Source: an uncultured Oscillibacter sp. (lineage in GTDB: Bacteria; Bacillota_A; Clostridia; Oscillospirales; Oscillospiraceae). From it: a stretch of 7,162 bases of DNA. The stretch lies in assembly GCA_951800675.1 (NCBI GenBank), contig CATOKC010000152.1, forward strand, positions 1-7,162. The letters are read 5' to 3'. Within the stretch, counting starts at the first letter, position 1; the number at the start of each line of letters is the position of its first letter. The translations under genes and the position numbers were made by a program. The notes below the pieces were generated by a model. That model saw only the letters and a list, made by a program, of their open reading frames with translations, was not told the DNA's origin and did no database searches. Positions 1 through 6,011 of the stretch are shown here, piece after piece.

Positions 1-242
1 ACGGTCTGGGCTTTGGCGGCGCGGTGCTGGACAGCCTCTCCCTGGTGCCGGAGCTGACCACGGAGGACGGGAAGACCATCTGCTTCTACATGCTGATTCC
101 CGCCTACAAGGAGGAGATCGAATACAAGCTGAAATACGGCATGGAGGGCCTGAGCCAGCGCTTTGCGGAGGGGAAGCTCCCCGTGGTGCTGGACGTGCGC
201 CGGCCCAACCTCTGCGCGGACTTTAAGGAGATTTTGGATTAG
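1..242 (+). CDS. Probable suppressor-of-fused (SUFU) domain protein, C-terminal part
   Basis: The 5' end lies outside the window. The open frame runs from base 3 to the TAG at 240-242, giving about 79 residues. The visible part starts GLGFGGAVLDSLSLVPEL, followed by a hydrophobic strand (TICFYMLIPAYKEEIEYKLK) and a helix (YGMEGLSQRF), and ends RRPNLCADFKEILD. A strand leading into an 'IPAYKEEIEYKLKYG' turn and helix resembles the C-terminal end of bacterial SUFU domains, which typically read like 'PLYEEExxxKLxxGxxALL'. Bacterial SUFU proteins are cytoplasmic and have been proposed as immunity proteins of polymorphic toxins; that role is not shown here. A GTG at 24 lies inside this frame but is not the real start, because the similarity continues upstream of it. 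The gene ends 3 bp before the exporter gene and is probably co-transcribed with it. Family assignment is from memory of the motif and is moderate. Confidence 0.6.
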   Translation, partial: GLGFGGAVLDSLSLVPELTTEDGKTICFYMLIPAYKEEIEYKLKYGMEGLSQRFAEGKLPVVLDVRRPNLCADFKEILD

Positions 243-245
243 ACC

Positions 246-1007
246 ATGGACTATGAGAAGCTGCTGAACATGGCGGCGGAGCTGGGCTATCAGCTGATGT
301 ACAGCGGCGCGGAGATCTATCGGGTGGAGGAGTCCGCCCGGCGGCTCCTCTGCGCCTACGGGCTGGAGACCCCGGAGGTCTTTGCCATTCCCAACTGCCT
401 GATTGTCAGCGTATCCACGCCCCAGGGCCACCCCGTCACCCGGATGCGCCGGGTCCCCCTCCACGGCACGGACATTGAACTGCTGGAGCGGTGCAACAAC
501 CTCTGCCGCCGCCTCTGTACGGAGAAGCCGCCTCTGGACGAGGCCCTGTCCGCCGTGGCGGCCCTGGGGGCAGACATCCCCCGGTACTCCCCCCGGATGG
601 TACTGCTGGGCTATGGTACGGCTCCCGCCTTTTTTGCCCCGCTTTTTGGCGGAGGGCCGCGGGACATGATGTGTGCCTTTCTTAGCGGGCTGGCGGTGGG
701 GGTGTGCCTCCTCTACGGGGGGAAATTCATCGGGGCCAACGGCTTTTTCCGCACGGCGGTGTGCAGCGCCCTGGCGGCCTTTCTGGCGCTGGCGCTGGTG
801 GAGACGGGGCTGGGGGAGAGCGTGGACGTGGTAACCATCTCCACGCTGATGGTCCTGGTCCCCGGCGTGGCCCTGACCAACGCCATGCGGGAGATTATGG
901 CCGGAGACACCTTCTCCGCCCTGAGCCGCACGGCGGACGCCATCCTGGCGGCCTCGGCCATCGCCCTGGGGGCGGCGGCGGGACAGGCTCTGGGCGGATT
1001 TTTGTAA
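246..1007 (+). CDS. Threonine/serine exporter, ThrE/YjjP-type subunit (DUF1212)
   Basis: This 253-residue protein corresponds to the first half of ThrE, the inner-membrane exporter of threonine and serine, and to YjjP of the YjjP/YjjB pair. Residues 1-110 form the soluble cytoplasmic part and carry the family hallmark LMYSGAEIYRVEES (17-30), then FAIPNCLIVSV (46-56). About five hydrophobic segments follow, at roughly 116-134, 140-158, 168-187, 194-212 and 228-250. The conserved LVPGVALTNAMREIMAGDT (204-222) lies between the last two. The length fits YjjP-like proteins. The ATG at 246 follows the previous stop by 3 bp; the only AAGGAG (225-230) is 15 bases upstream, which is long. The next gene encodes the partner half. 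In Corynebacterium the two halves are one polypeptide; here they are split, as is usual in Firmicutes. Substrate is assigned by family only. Confidence 0.92.
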   Translation: MDYEKLLNMAAELGYQLMYSGAEIYRVEESARRLLCAYGLETPEVFAIPNCLIVSVSTPQGHPVTRMRRVPLHGTDIELLERCNNLCRRLCTEKPPLDEALSAVAALGADIPRYSPRMVLLGYGTAPAFFAPLFGGGPRDMMCAFLSGLAVGVCLLYGGKFIGANGFFRTAVCSALAAFLALALVETGLGESVDVVTISTLMVLVPGVALTNAMREIMAGDTFSALSRTADAILAASAIALGAAAGQALGGFL

Positions 1008-1017
1008 GGAGGGCGGC

Positions 1018-1464
1018 ATGGAGACGGTTTGCTTTGACTACGCCCTGCCCTGCCTATGCGCCTTTTGGGCCTGTGTGGGCTTTACGCTGATGTTCAACAT
1101 CCACGGCTATGGAAAGCTTATCGCCGGGGTGGGCGGGGCCCTGGGCTGGCTGGTGTATCTGCTGGGGGGAAAGACCATCTTCGCGGCTTTCCTGGCGGCG
1201 GCGGCAATCGGCGTGTTTGCCGAGGTGATGAGCCGGGTCCGGCGCTGCCCGGTGACGGGCTATGTGCTGGTGGCTCTGCTGCCCCTGGTGCCCGGCGGAG
1301 GGATTTATTACGCCATGCGCCACGGCGTGGCGGGGGAGACGGACGCGTTCCTCAGCGCTCTGCTGCACACCTTTGGCATGGCGGCGGCGCTGGCGGTGGG
1401 GGCTATGCTGGCCTCGTCGGTGTTTCGGGCCGTGTTTCCCCGGCTCCACCCGCCGAAGAAGTGA
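1018..1464 (+). CDS. Threonine/serine exporter, YjjB-type subunit (DUF3815)
   Basis: This 148-residue membrane protein matches the second half of ThrE (YjjB, DUF3815/ThrE_2). Hydrophobic segments lie at about 8-27, 32-50, 53-70, 80-98 and 112-138. The conserved PLVPGGGIYYAMRHGVAG (89-106) parallels the LVPGVALTNAMREIMAG motif of the upstream partner, as expected if the two halves are ancient relatives that form one transporter. FNIHGYGKLIAGVGGALGW (26-44) is also family-typical. The ATG at 1018 follows a ribosome binding site (AAGGAGGG, 1006-1013) that overlaps the stop codon of the upstream gene, so translation is probably coupled and subunit amounts matched. The basic C-terminus (PRLHPPKK) fits a cytoplasmic end. 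Confidence in family is high; substrate (threonine or serine efflux) is inferred from the family. Confidence 0.92.
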   Translation: METVCFDYALPCLCAFWACVGFTLMFNIHGYGKLIAGVGGALGWLVYLLGGKTIFAAFLAAAAIGVFAEVMSRVRRCPVTGYVLVALLPLVPGGGIYYAMRHGVAGETDAFLSALLHTFGMAAALAVGAMLASSVFRAVFPRLHPPKK

Positions 1465-1469
1465 ACAAC

Positions 1470-1475
1470 GGAGGA
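1470..1475 (+). promoter_or_regulatory. Ribosome binding site fixing the thioesterase start
   Basis: GGAGGA lies in the 23-bp gap between the exporter stop and the ATG at 1488, with 12 bases between. It supports 1488 as the start. The same frame stays open back to about 1056, but that part only shadows the exporter gene and has no family resemblance. Confidence 0.7.
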
Positions 1476-1487
1476 TGGAATTTCACT

Positions 1488-2234
1488 ATGGAAAGCTTCA
1501 AACAAGAATTATATGAAAACGGCTATTTCCGCCAGGAGGAGCTGGTATTCTGGGACTGTGACCGGGAGCGGCGGGTCCGCCTGGCGGCGCTCCTCAGCCG
1601 CCTGGGGGCCTTCGCCGGGTACGACTACGACGCCCGGGGCCTGACCCACGAGGTGCTGTGGGCCAACCGGGAGGTTTTCCTCCTGTCCCGGGCGTCGATT
1701 AAAATTCAGGACTGTCCCCACGCGGGGGACGTGCTGGACATCACCACCTGGGAGGCGGGGGCCAAAGCCGCCCACATGGGGCGGAACTACGAGATGCGGG
1801 ACCGGCAGGGCCGCCTCCGGGTCTCCGCCCGGACAGACTGGATTCTGGTGGACCCCCTCACCCGGAAGATTCTGCGGCCCTCGGCCTTCACGGCCAAGCC
1901 CCTGCTGTCCTCGGACCGGTCCCTAGACTGTCCGGAGACGCAGAAGATTGTTCTTCCCAAGGAGGGACGGGAGGACCTGGGGACCCGGACGGTCCGCTGG
2001 TCCGACCTGGACGGCAACGGGCACCTGTTCAGCGGAAACTACGGCGACATCATCTGGGACGCCCTGCCGGAGGACCTGCAAGTCCGGGTCCCCCGGGAGT
2101 TCCAGATCAACTACAGCCGGGAAGCCGTCCTGGGGGATACCCTCCGTTTGGAGGGTTGCCGGGGAGAGACGGGTTATTTCGTGGAGGGCCTGGGGCCCCG
2201 CGGGTCCTGCTTCACAGCCCTGTGCGTGTTCTGA
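1488..2234 (+). CDS. Acyl-ACP thioesterase (FatA/FatB family, PF01643)
   Basis: This 248-residue protein has the length and layout of bacterial acyl-ACP thioesterases, which hydrolyse acyl-acyl carrier protein to free fatty acid in the cytoplasm. Two hot-dog domains are recognisable. The N-terminal one spans roughly residues 8-135, with TWEAGAKAAHMGRNYEMRD and WILVDPLTRKILRP. The C-terminal one spans about 155-248, starting VRWSDLDGNGH. By analogy with plant FatB, the catalytic Asp, Asn and His are D175, N177 and H179, and the acid is E212 in INYSREAVLGD. The usual second Asn of the NGHVNN signature is missing: the sequence reads NGHLFSGNY. The start at 1488 begins MESFKQELY and has a GGAGGA upstream. 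The gene follows the exporter pair by 23 bp; a functional link with it is not evident. Chain-length preference cannot be read from the sequence. Confidence 0.88.
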   Translation: MESFKQELYENGYFRQEELVFWDCDRERRVRLAALLSRLGAFAGYDYDARGLTHEVLWANREVFLLSRASIKIQDCPHAGDVLDITTWEAGAKAAHMGRNYEMRDRQGRLRVSARTDWILVDPLTRKILRPSAFTAKPLLSSDRSLDCPETQKIVLPKEGREDLGTRTVRWSDLDGNGHLFSGNYGDIIWDALPEDLQVRVPREFQINYSREAVLGDTLRLEGCRGETGYFVEGLGPRGSCFTALCVF

Positions 2235-2256
2235 AAAGACTTCCCAAAAACTGTAC

Positions 2257-2285
2257 TTGACGGCGGATTTTCCCAGGTATACAAT
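2257..2285 (+). promoter_or_regulatory. Sigma-A-type promoter for the SLH protein gene
   Basis: A -35 box TTGACG (2257-2262) and a -10 box TACAAT (2280-2285) are separated by 17 bp. Each differs from the consensus (TTGACA, TATAAT) by one base. It is in the only sizeable gap on the plus strand and points at the SLH gene. The predicted transcription start is near 2292, giving a leader of about 47 bases. No clear terminator separates the thioesterase gene from it, so some read-through is possible. Confidence 0.75.
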
Positions 2286-2300
2286 GGAAGTATGTACTGT

Positions 2301-2320
2301 TCCGGCGGTTTTCCGCCGGA
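2301..2320 (+). promoter_or_regulatory. Perfect hairpin in the 5' leader of the SLH gene
   Basis: Arms TCCGGCGG (2301-2308) and CCGCCGGA (2313-2320) are exact inverted complements around a TTTT loop. The hairpin would start about 9 bases after the predicted transcript start and end 6 bases before the AGGAG ribosome binding site (2327-2331). No T-run follows, so it does not look like an intrinsic terminator. A 5' stabilising stem-loop or a protein-binding palindrome are the two likely readings. Confidence 0.65.
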
Positions 2321-2338
2321 GAAGAGAGGAGATTTTCT

Positions 2339-3778
2339 ATGAAACGCTTTCTAACCATCCTGCTGACTACCCTGGCGCTGGCGGGGCTGCTGTGCGTCAG
2401 CGCCTCCGCCTCCAGCTTTGACGGCCCGGCGGCGGAGCTGGCCGCCATCGGCATGCTCAAGGGCGGTCCCGGCGGCTTTGACCTGGAGAAGGTCCCCACC
2501 CGGGCCCAAGCCGCCATCATGCTGGTCCGGCTCTACGGCGCGGAGGAGGAGGCGAAGGCCGCCTACGCCGCCGGGGACCTCAAGTGCCCCTTCACCGACG
2601 TGAACGAGACCGCCGCCCCCCATGTGGCCTGGCTGGCGGGCAAGGGTCTTGCCAACGGGACCTCTGAATCCACCTTCGGCGCGTCCAACCCCTGCACCGC
2701 CAAGGCGTATACCATCTTCCTCCTCCGGGCCCTGGGCTATCAGGACAATGTGGACTTCACCGGCGCCAACGCCCAGGAGTTTGCCCTGAGCCTGGGCCTG
2801 CTGGACACCTCCTTGTTCACCGGGGCCTTCCTCCGGGACGACTTGGTGTCCATGACCTATCAGGCCCTAGGCGCGGACCTCAAGGACGACGATACCTACC
2901 TGCTGGCCAGCCTCATTGAGAGCGGGGCCGTGGGCGCGGCGGCCGCCAAGCCCATGACGGACAAGATCGAGGCCTATCGGGCCCTCCAGACCTCCGGCGC
3001 GGCGGCGGCCCAGGGGCTGGATACCACTGTGGACGCGAAAATGGCTATGAGCTTCAGCGTCAAGGGCACCGACGGCGGGACCTCCCTGGACATGACCCAG
3101 AAGGCGGACGCCACGGTTAAGGGCCGCATCCAGATGGTCCTGGACAAGGACCTCCAGATGGCCATGGACATGACCGTCACCGCGACAGACGGGGAGATCA
3201 CCGAGACCGAAAAAATGGAGTACTGGCTGAAAGACGGTGTGGCCTATGTCCGCTCCGGCGAGGACGCCTACCAGATGCCCATGGGCATGGGTGTGGACGT
3301 AGAGAGCCTTACGGCCCTGATGGAGCAGGCCACCGGGAAAACCTACGCCGCCATGCTGCCCTTCATCGACTCCATCACCGCGAAAGCCTCCGGGGAAAAC
3401 ACGGTCTACACTCTGAAATTGAATAACGCCTTCGCCGGGATGATCAACGGCCTGACGAGCCAGATCTTGGGTGTGCTGGAGGCCGAGGCGGACCTGGACA
3501 TGGAGATGTCCCTCTCCCTGGACGGCGGTACCATCACCTACACCGTGGGCAAAGATGGGACCCTGAAAAACGCCGCCGCCGACCTGGCCCTGAAAGCGGG
3601 CGTGAAAGCCTCCGACGGCAAGGACAGCCTGACGGCAAACGTCTCCGTGAACCTGGACATGACCATGGAGATCCAGGCCATGGGCAAGGCCGTGAAAATC
3701 AGCTTCCCCGATTTCTCGGACTTTGAGGATATTCTCGGCGGAGCAGACGGCCCCACCAGCATCTTCGCCGCCGTTTAA
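2339..3778 (+). CDS. Exported SLH-domain protein with LolA/DUF6612-like region and GGADGPTSIF tail
   Basis: This 479-residue protein begins with a Sec signal peptide (MKRFLTILLTTLALAGLL, cleavage likely after A24 in SASA). Cys19 is not in a lipobox, so it is not an obvious lipoprotein. Three SLH-like repeats follow at about 32-70 (with TRAQAAIMLVRLYG), 84-134 (PFTDVNE to FLLRALGY) and 140-178. Such triplets usually hold proteins to secondary cell-wall polymers. An Ala-rich linker (about 195-226) leads to a beta-rich region (230-457) of alternating polar/nonpolar strands, including a MEYWLKDGVAYVRSGEDAYQM stretch. This resembles the LolA/LppX fold of DUF6612-like Firmicutes proteins, which suggests lipid or hydrophobic-ligand binding, but that is inference. 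The protein ends in ILGGADGPTSIFAAV (465-479), a tail like a loop of sodium-pump decarboxylase beta subunits. The ATG has AGGAG 7 bases upstream and its own promoter. Actual function is unknown. Confidence 0.82.
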   Translation: MKRFLTILLTTLALAGLLCVSASASSFDGPAAELAAIGMLKGGPGGFDLEKVPTRAQAAIMLVRLYGAEEEAKAAYAAGDLKCPFTDVNETAAPHVAWLAGKGLANGTSESTFGASNPCTAKAYTIFLLRALGYQDNVDFTGANAQEFALSLGLLDTSLFTGAFLRDDLVSMTYQALGADLKDDDTYLLASLIESGAVGAAAAKPMTDKIEAYRALQTSGAAAAQGLDTTVDAKMAMSFSVKGTDGGTSLDMTQKADATVKGRIQMVLDKDLQMAMDMTVTATDGEITETEKMEYWLKDGVAYVRSGEDAYQMPMGMGVDVESLTALMEQATGKTYAAMLPFIDSITAKASGENTVYTLKLNNAFAGMINGLTSQILGVLEAEADLDMEMSLSLDGGTITYTVGKDGTLKNAAADLALKAGVKASDGKDSLTANVSVNLDMTMEIQAMGKAVKISFPDFSDFEDILGGADGPTSIFAAV

Positions 3779-3790
3779 GCACCCTTCCCG

Positions 3791-3830
3791 CAAAAAGAGC
3801 CGCCCGGCAAAGCCGGGCGGCTGTTACAGT
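3791..3830. terminator. Hairpin terminator between convergent genes, stronger for the minus strand
   Basis: An 11-bp perfect stem runs from 3798-3808 to 3812-3822 with an AAA loop (AGCCGCCCGGC and its complement). Read on the minus strand it follows the trmD stop (3824-3826) directly and is followed by TCTTTTTG (from 3797 to 3790), a typical intrinsic terminator. Read on the plus strand it lies 19 bases after the SLH stop but is followed only by TGTTACAG, so termination in that direction should be weaker. Confidence 0.85.
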
Positions 3831-4591
3831 TCCCCGTCCTCCTGGGCCAGCTCGTCTCTGGCTTCCTGGAGGACTTTTTTTTCCGCCTTGGTGGTCAATT
3901 GGCTCTCGTCAAACTTCGCGAACAGGTCCGGGCGGCGGCGCATGGTCCGCTTGTAGCTCTCCTTCTTCCGCCATGCCGCCACCTTCCCGTGGTCCCCGGA
4001 GAGTAAAATCTCCGGCACCGCCCGCTCGTGCCACACGGCGGGCCGGGAGTACTGGGGGTACTCCAGAAGGCCGCTCCAGTGGGACTCCTCCTGGAAGCAC
4101 TCCTCGTCCGGCAGGACCCCGGGCACCATGCGGCACACCGCGTCCGCCACCGCCATGGCGGGAATTTCCCCCCCGGTGAGAACGAAGTCCCCCATGGAGA
4201 TTTCCTCGTCCACGCACTCGTCCAAAAACCGCTGGTCCACGCCCTCATAGTGCCCACAGACCAGAATCAGGTGTTCATAGTTCTCTTTCAGCTCCCGGGC
4301 CAGACCTTGGGTAAAGGTCCGCCCGCAAGGGGAGAGGAAAATGGTCCGCCCCGGCCCATGGGCCTCCACCACATGGGCCCAGCAGCGGTACAGCGGGTCC
4401 GCCTGCATGACGGCCCCCCGGCCTCCGCCGTAGGGGTAGTCGTCCACCTGCATCTGCTTGTTGGTGGTGTACTCCCGAATCTGGTGGGTCCGAATGGCGA
4501 TGTACCCCCGCTCCTGGGCCCTGCCCAGGATGCTGACATTCAGCATGGCGTCCACGGAATCCGGGAACAGGGTCAAAATGTCGATGTTCAC
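3824..4591 (-). CDS. trmD: tRNA (guanine-N1-)-methyltransferase TrmD
   Basis: This 255-residue SPOUT-family enzyme transfers a methyl group from S-adenosylmethionine to G37 of tRNAs with G36, preventing +1 frameshifting. It works in the cytoplasm as a dimer. Visible signatures are MNIDILTLFPD (1-11), the knot region with LSPCGRTFTQGLA (86-98) and LVCGHYEGVDQRF (110-122), ISMGDFVLTGGEIPAM (131-146), PQYSRP (179-184) and LSGDHGKVAAWRKK (197-210). R154 matches the catalytic arginine of E. coli TrmD. The position equivalent to the catalytic Asp169 appears to be Glu (E169 in EESHW). The GTG start at 4591 overlaps the rimM stop as GTGA, with GGGAGGG (4601-4607) 9 bases upstream. A longer frame upstream to 4756 only shadows rimM. 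A terminator follows directly, so trmD is the last gene of the operon. Confidence 0.97.
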   Translation of the reverse strand: MNIDILTLFPDSVDAMLNVSILGRAQERGYIAIRTHQIREYTTNKQMQVDDYPYGGGRGAVMQADPLYRCWAHVVEAHGPGRTIFLSPCGRTFTQGLARELKENYEHLILVCGHYEGVDQRFLDECVDEEISMGDFVLTGGEIPAMAVADAVCRMVPGVLPDEECFQEESHWSGLLEYPQYSRPAVWHERAVPEILLSGDHGKVAAWRKKESYKRTMRRRPDLFAKFDESQLTTKAEKKVLQEARDELAQEDGEL

Positions 4592-5085
4592 TCCAGCAGC
4601 CCCTCCCAGATTCGAATGTCCATCCGGTTGGTTTCCAGGTCCACGTTCAGAATAAAGGCGTCCTTCACCGCCGGGACCAGAAATTCCTTCACTCCCCGGA
4701 CGGTATAGACCTTGCTGGCGGGATAGCGATCCACTCGGACCAGCTCCCCCACACACGCCCCGGTCTCCCCGTCGTAGACGTCCAGGCCAATGAGCTCGCC
4801 GTCGAAATACTCCCCCTCCGGGAGGCGGGCGTCCGCCCGGCGGACCAGCAGCTCCTTCCCCCGGAGCCCTTCCGCGGCGGAACGGTCCTCCACCCCCTCC
4901 AGCTTGAGGAGGGCCATGCCCTTGTGGACCCGGCAGGCGGCGGGGGTGACGGCCTGTCCCTCCAGATAGAAGGTTTGAAAGCCGGTGAGGAAGTCCGCCT
5001 CCCCCTCCAGGGGCAGGACCCGCAGCTCTCCCCGGATGCCGTGAACGCTTACAATCCGGCCCACGGGAACAAAATCCAATTTCAT
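4588..5085 (-). CDS. rimM: 16S rRNA processing / 30S maturation factor RimM
   Basis: RimM helps mature the 3' head of the small ribosomal subunit and binds ribosomal protein S19. The 165-residue product has the N-terminal RimM barrel, with the hallmark VGRIVSVHGIRGELRVLP (8-25) and LLKLEGVEDRSAAEGLRG (59-76). A C-terminal PRC-barrel follows, with EYFDGELIGLDVYD (92-105) and FLVPAVKDAFILNVDLE (135-151), and the protein ends EGLLE, as many RimM proteins do. The chosen ATG at 5085 has AAAGGAG 8 bases upstream. A longer frame from 5112 would overlap the kinase gene by four bases, skip that ribosome binding site and add nine residues that do not fit the family. It sits 23 bp after the histidine kinase gene and overlaps trmD by four bases. 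Confidence 0.97.
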   Translation of the reverse strand: MKLDFVPVGRIVSVHGIRGELRVLPLEGEADFLTGFQTFYLEGQAVTPAACRVHKGMALLKLEGVEDRSAAEGLRGKELLVRRADARLPEGEYFDGELIGLDVYDGETGACVGELVRVDRYPASKVYTVRGVKEFLVPAVKDAFILNVDLETNRMDIRIWEGLLE

Positions 5086-5093
5086 AAAGGACG

Positions 5094-5100
5094 CTCCTTT
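5094..5100 (-). promoter_or_regulatory. Ribosome binding site fixing the rimM start
   Basis: AAAGGAG on the minus strand lies 8 bases before the ATG at 5085 and 9 bases after the stop of the kinase gene. It decides in favour of the shorter RimM start over the in-frame ATG at 5112. Confidence 0.85.
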
Positions 5101-5108
5101 GCTCTCAA

Positions 5109-6008
5109 TCAATTCCGGGGCAGGAAGAGGGAAAATCTGGTCCCCTTCCCGGGCTGGGAGAAAGCCTTCACATAGCCCCCCTGGCCCTGGGCGATCTGCT
5201 GGACCAGATAGAGCCCCACGCCCACGCCCTCCGCGCCGGAGGAGGCCCCGCCCCGGTAGAATCGCTGGAAGAGCTTCCCCAGCTCCTCCTCCTTCACGCC
5301 CGGTCCGGTGTCCGCCACGTCGATGCGGGCGAAAAGCTCATAGGCCCGGGCGCTGACGGTGACGCGGCCCGACGGGGTGTATTTCACGGCGTTGTCAATG
5401 AGGTTGCACACCGCCTCCGCCGTCCACCTGGGGTCGAAAACCGCCTCCGCGTCTGTGGGCTTTACCACCAGCTCCAGGCCCTTTTCCGCCACCCGGGGGG
5501 CGAACTGACCGGCGGCCTCCTCCAGCATGGGCCCCAGGGGCCCGGGCCGGGGACGGAGGACCAGCACCCCGGCTTCCAGGCGGGAGGTTTTTACCAGCGC
5601 CTCAATGAGGGCCTGGAGCTTTCTCGCCTGTCCTCCCAGGGCGGCGGTGCAGGCCCGGCAATCCTCCGGGGCCTGCTCCTCCAGAAGCTGGGTGTAGAGC
5701 AGCACGTTGGCGATGGGAGTTTTCGTCTGGTGGGAGATATCGGCAATGAGGGACTTGATCTTGTCCCGCTCTTCCCGGAGATGGACGGCGGAAATGGCGG
5801 AGGCGCTGAGGTAGTGGGCCAGCTTCGTCTCCACGGCGGAGAGCAGGGTTTCGTCAAAAGTCTCCTCCCGAAAGTCTCCCCGGATGGCCTCGTCCAGCAT
5901 CCGGTCCAGGCGGCGAAGCAGACGGCGCATCCGCCAGCGGTCCCAGAGGAACAGCGCCGCCAGCGCCAGAAGCAAAACGGCAAGAAAGCCGTATCCCGCT
6001 CTCGTCAC
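5109..6008 (-). CDS. Sensor histidine kinase, short, single membrane segment
   Basis: This 299-residue kinase should autophosphorylate on a histidine and pass the phosphate to the response regulator encoded just upstream. One hydrophobic segment (about 7-22) is followed by a basic stretch (RWRMRRLLRRLDR), so there is almost no extracytoplasmic sensor. The dimerisation/phosphoacceptor domain has H93 in ISHQTKTPI. The ATPase domain shows the N box NLIDNAVKYTP (202-212), G1 box DTGPGV (233-238), F box FQRFYRGG (247-254) and G2 box GVGVGLYL (261-268). All key residues are present, so it looks active. The GTG start is 3 bp after the regulator stop, with GAGGG at 6016-6020. The kinase resembles small VanS/BceS-like kinases of Clostridia that often serve ABC transporters. 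No transporter is in view, so the signal is unknown. Confidence 0.93.
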   Translation of the reverse strand: MTRAGYGFLAVLLLALAALFLWDRWRMRRLLRRLDRMLDEAIRGDFREETFDETLLSAVETKLAHYLSASAISAVHLREERDKIKSLIADISHQTKTPIANVLLYTQLLEEQAPEDCRACTAALGGQARKLQALIEALVKTSRLEAGVLVLRPRPGPLGPMLEEAAGQFAPRVAEKGLELVVKPTDAEAVFDPRWTAEAVCNLIDNAVKYTPSGRVTVSARAYELFARIDVADTGPGVKEEELGKLFQRFYRGGASSGAEGVGVGLYLVQQIAQGQGGYVKAFSQPGKGTRFSLFLPRN

Positions 6009-6011
6009 GCC

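Noticed and set aside
1056..1487. N-terminal extension of the thioesterase frame
   Set aside because: It overlaps the exporter gene in another frame, is Gly/Arg-rich, and the family similarity plus GGAGGA place the start at 1488.
2301..2320. Intrinsic terminator for the thioesterase gene
   Set aside because: The hairpin is followed by GAAGAGAGGAG, not a T-run, and lies downstream of a good promoter.
2390..2398. Lipobox at Cys19 of the SLH protein
   Set aside because: The residue before Cys is Leu and the pattern GLLC does not fit the lipobox; ASA before S25 fits signal peptidase I better.
2867..3793. Long minus-strand open frame opposite the SLH protein gene (308 codons)
   Set aside because: The product is His/Gly/Val-rich with no domain sense. 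It mirrors the codon pattern of the real gene in GC-rich DNA, and has no ribosome binding site.
4028..4708. Plus-strand open frame across trmD and rimM (226 codons)
   Set aside because: It is antisense to two clearly recognised genes, is Pro/Gly/His-rich and has no supporting start signal.
4592..4756. N-terminal extension of TrmD
   Set aside because: It shadows rimM; TrmD begins at NIDILTLFP and the GTG overlapping the rimM stop gives the normal length.
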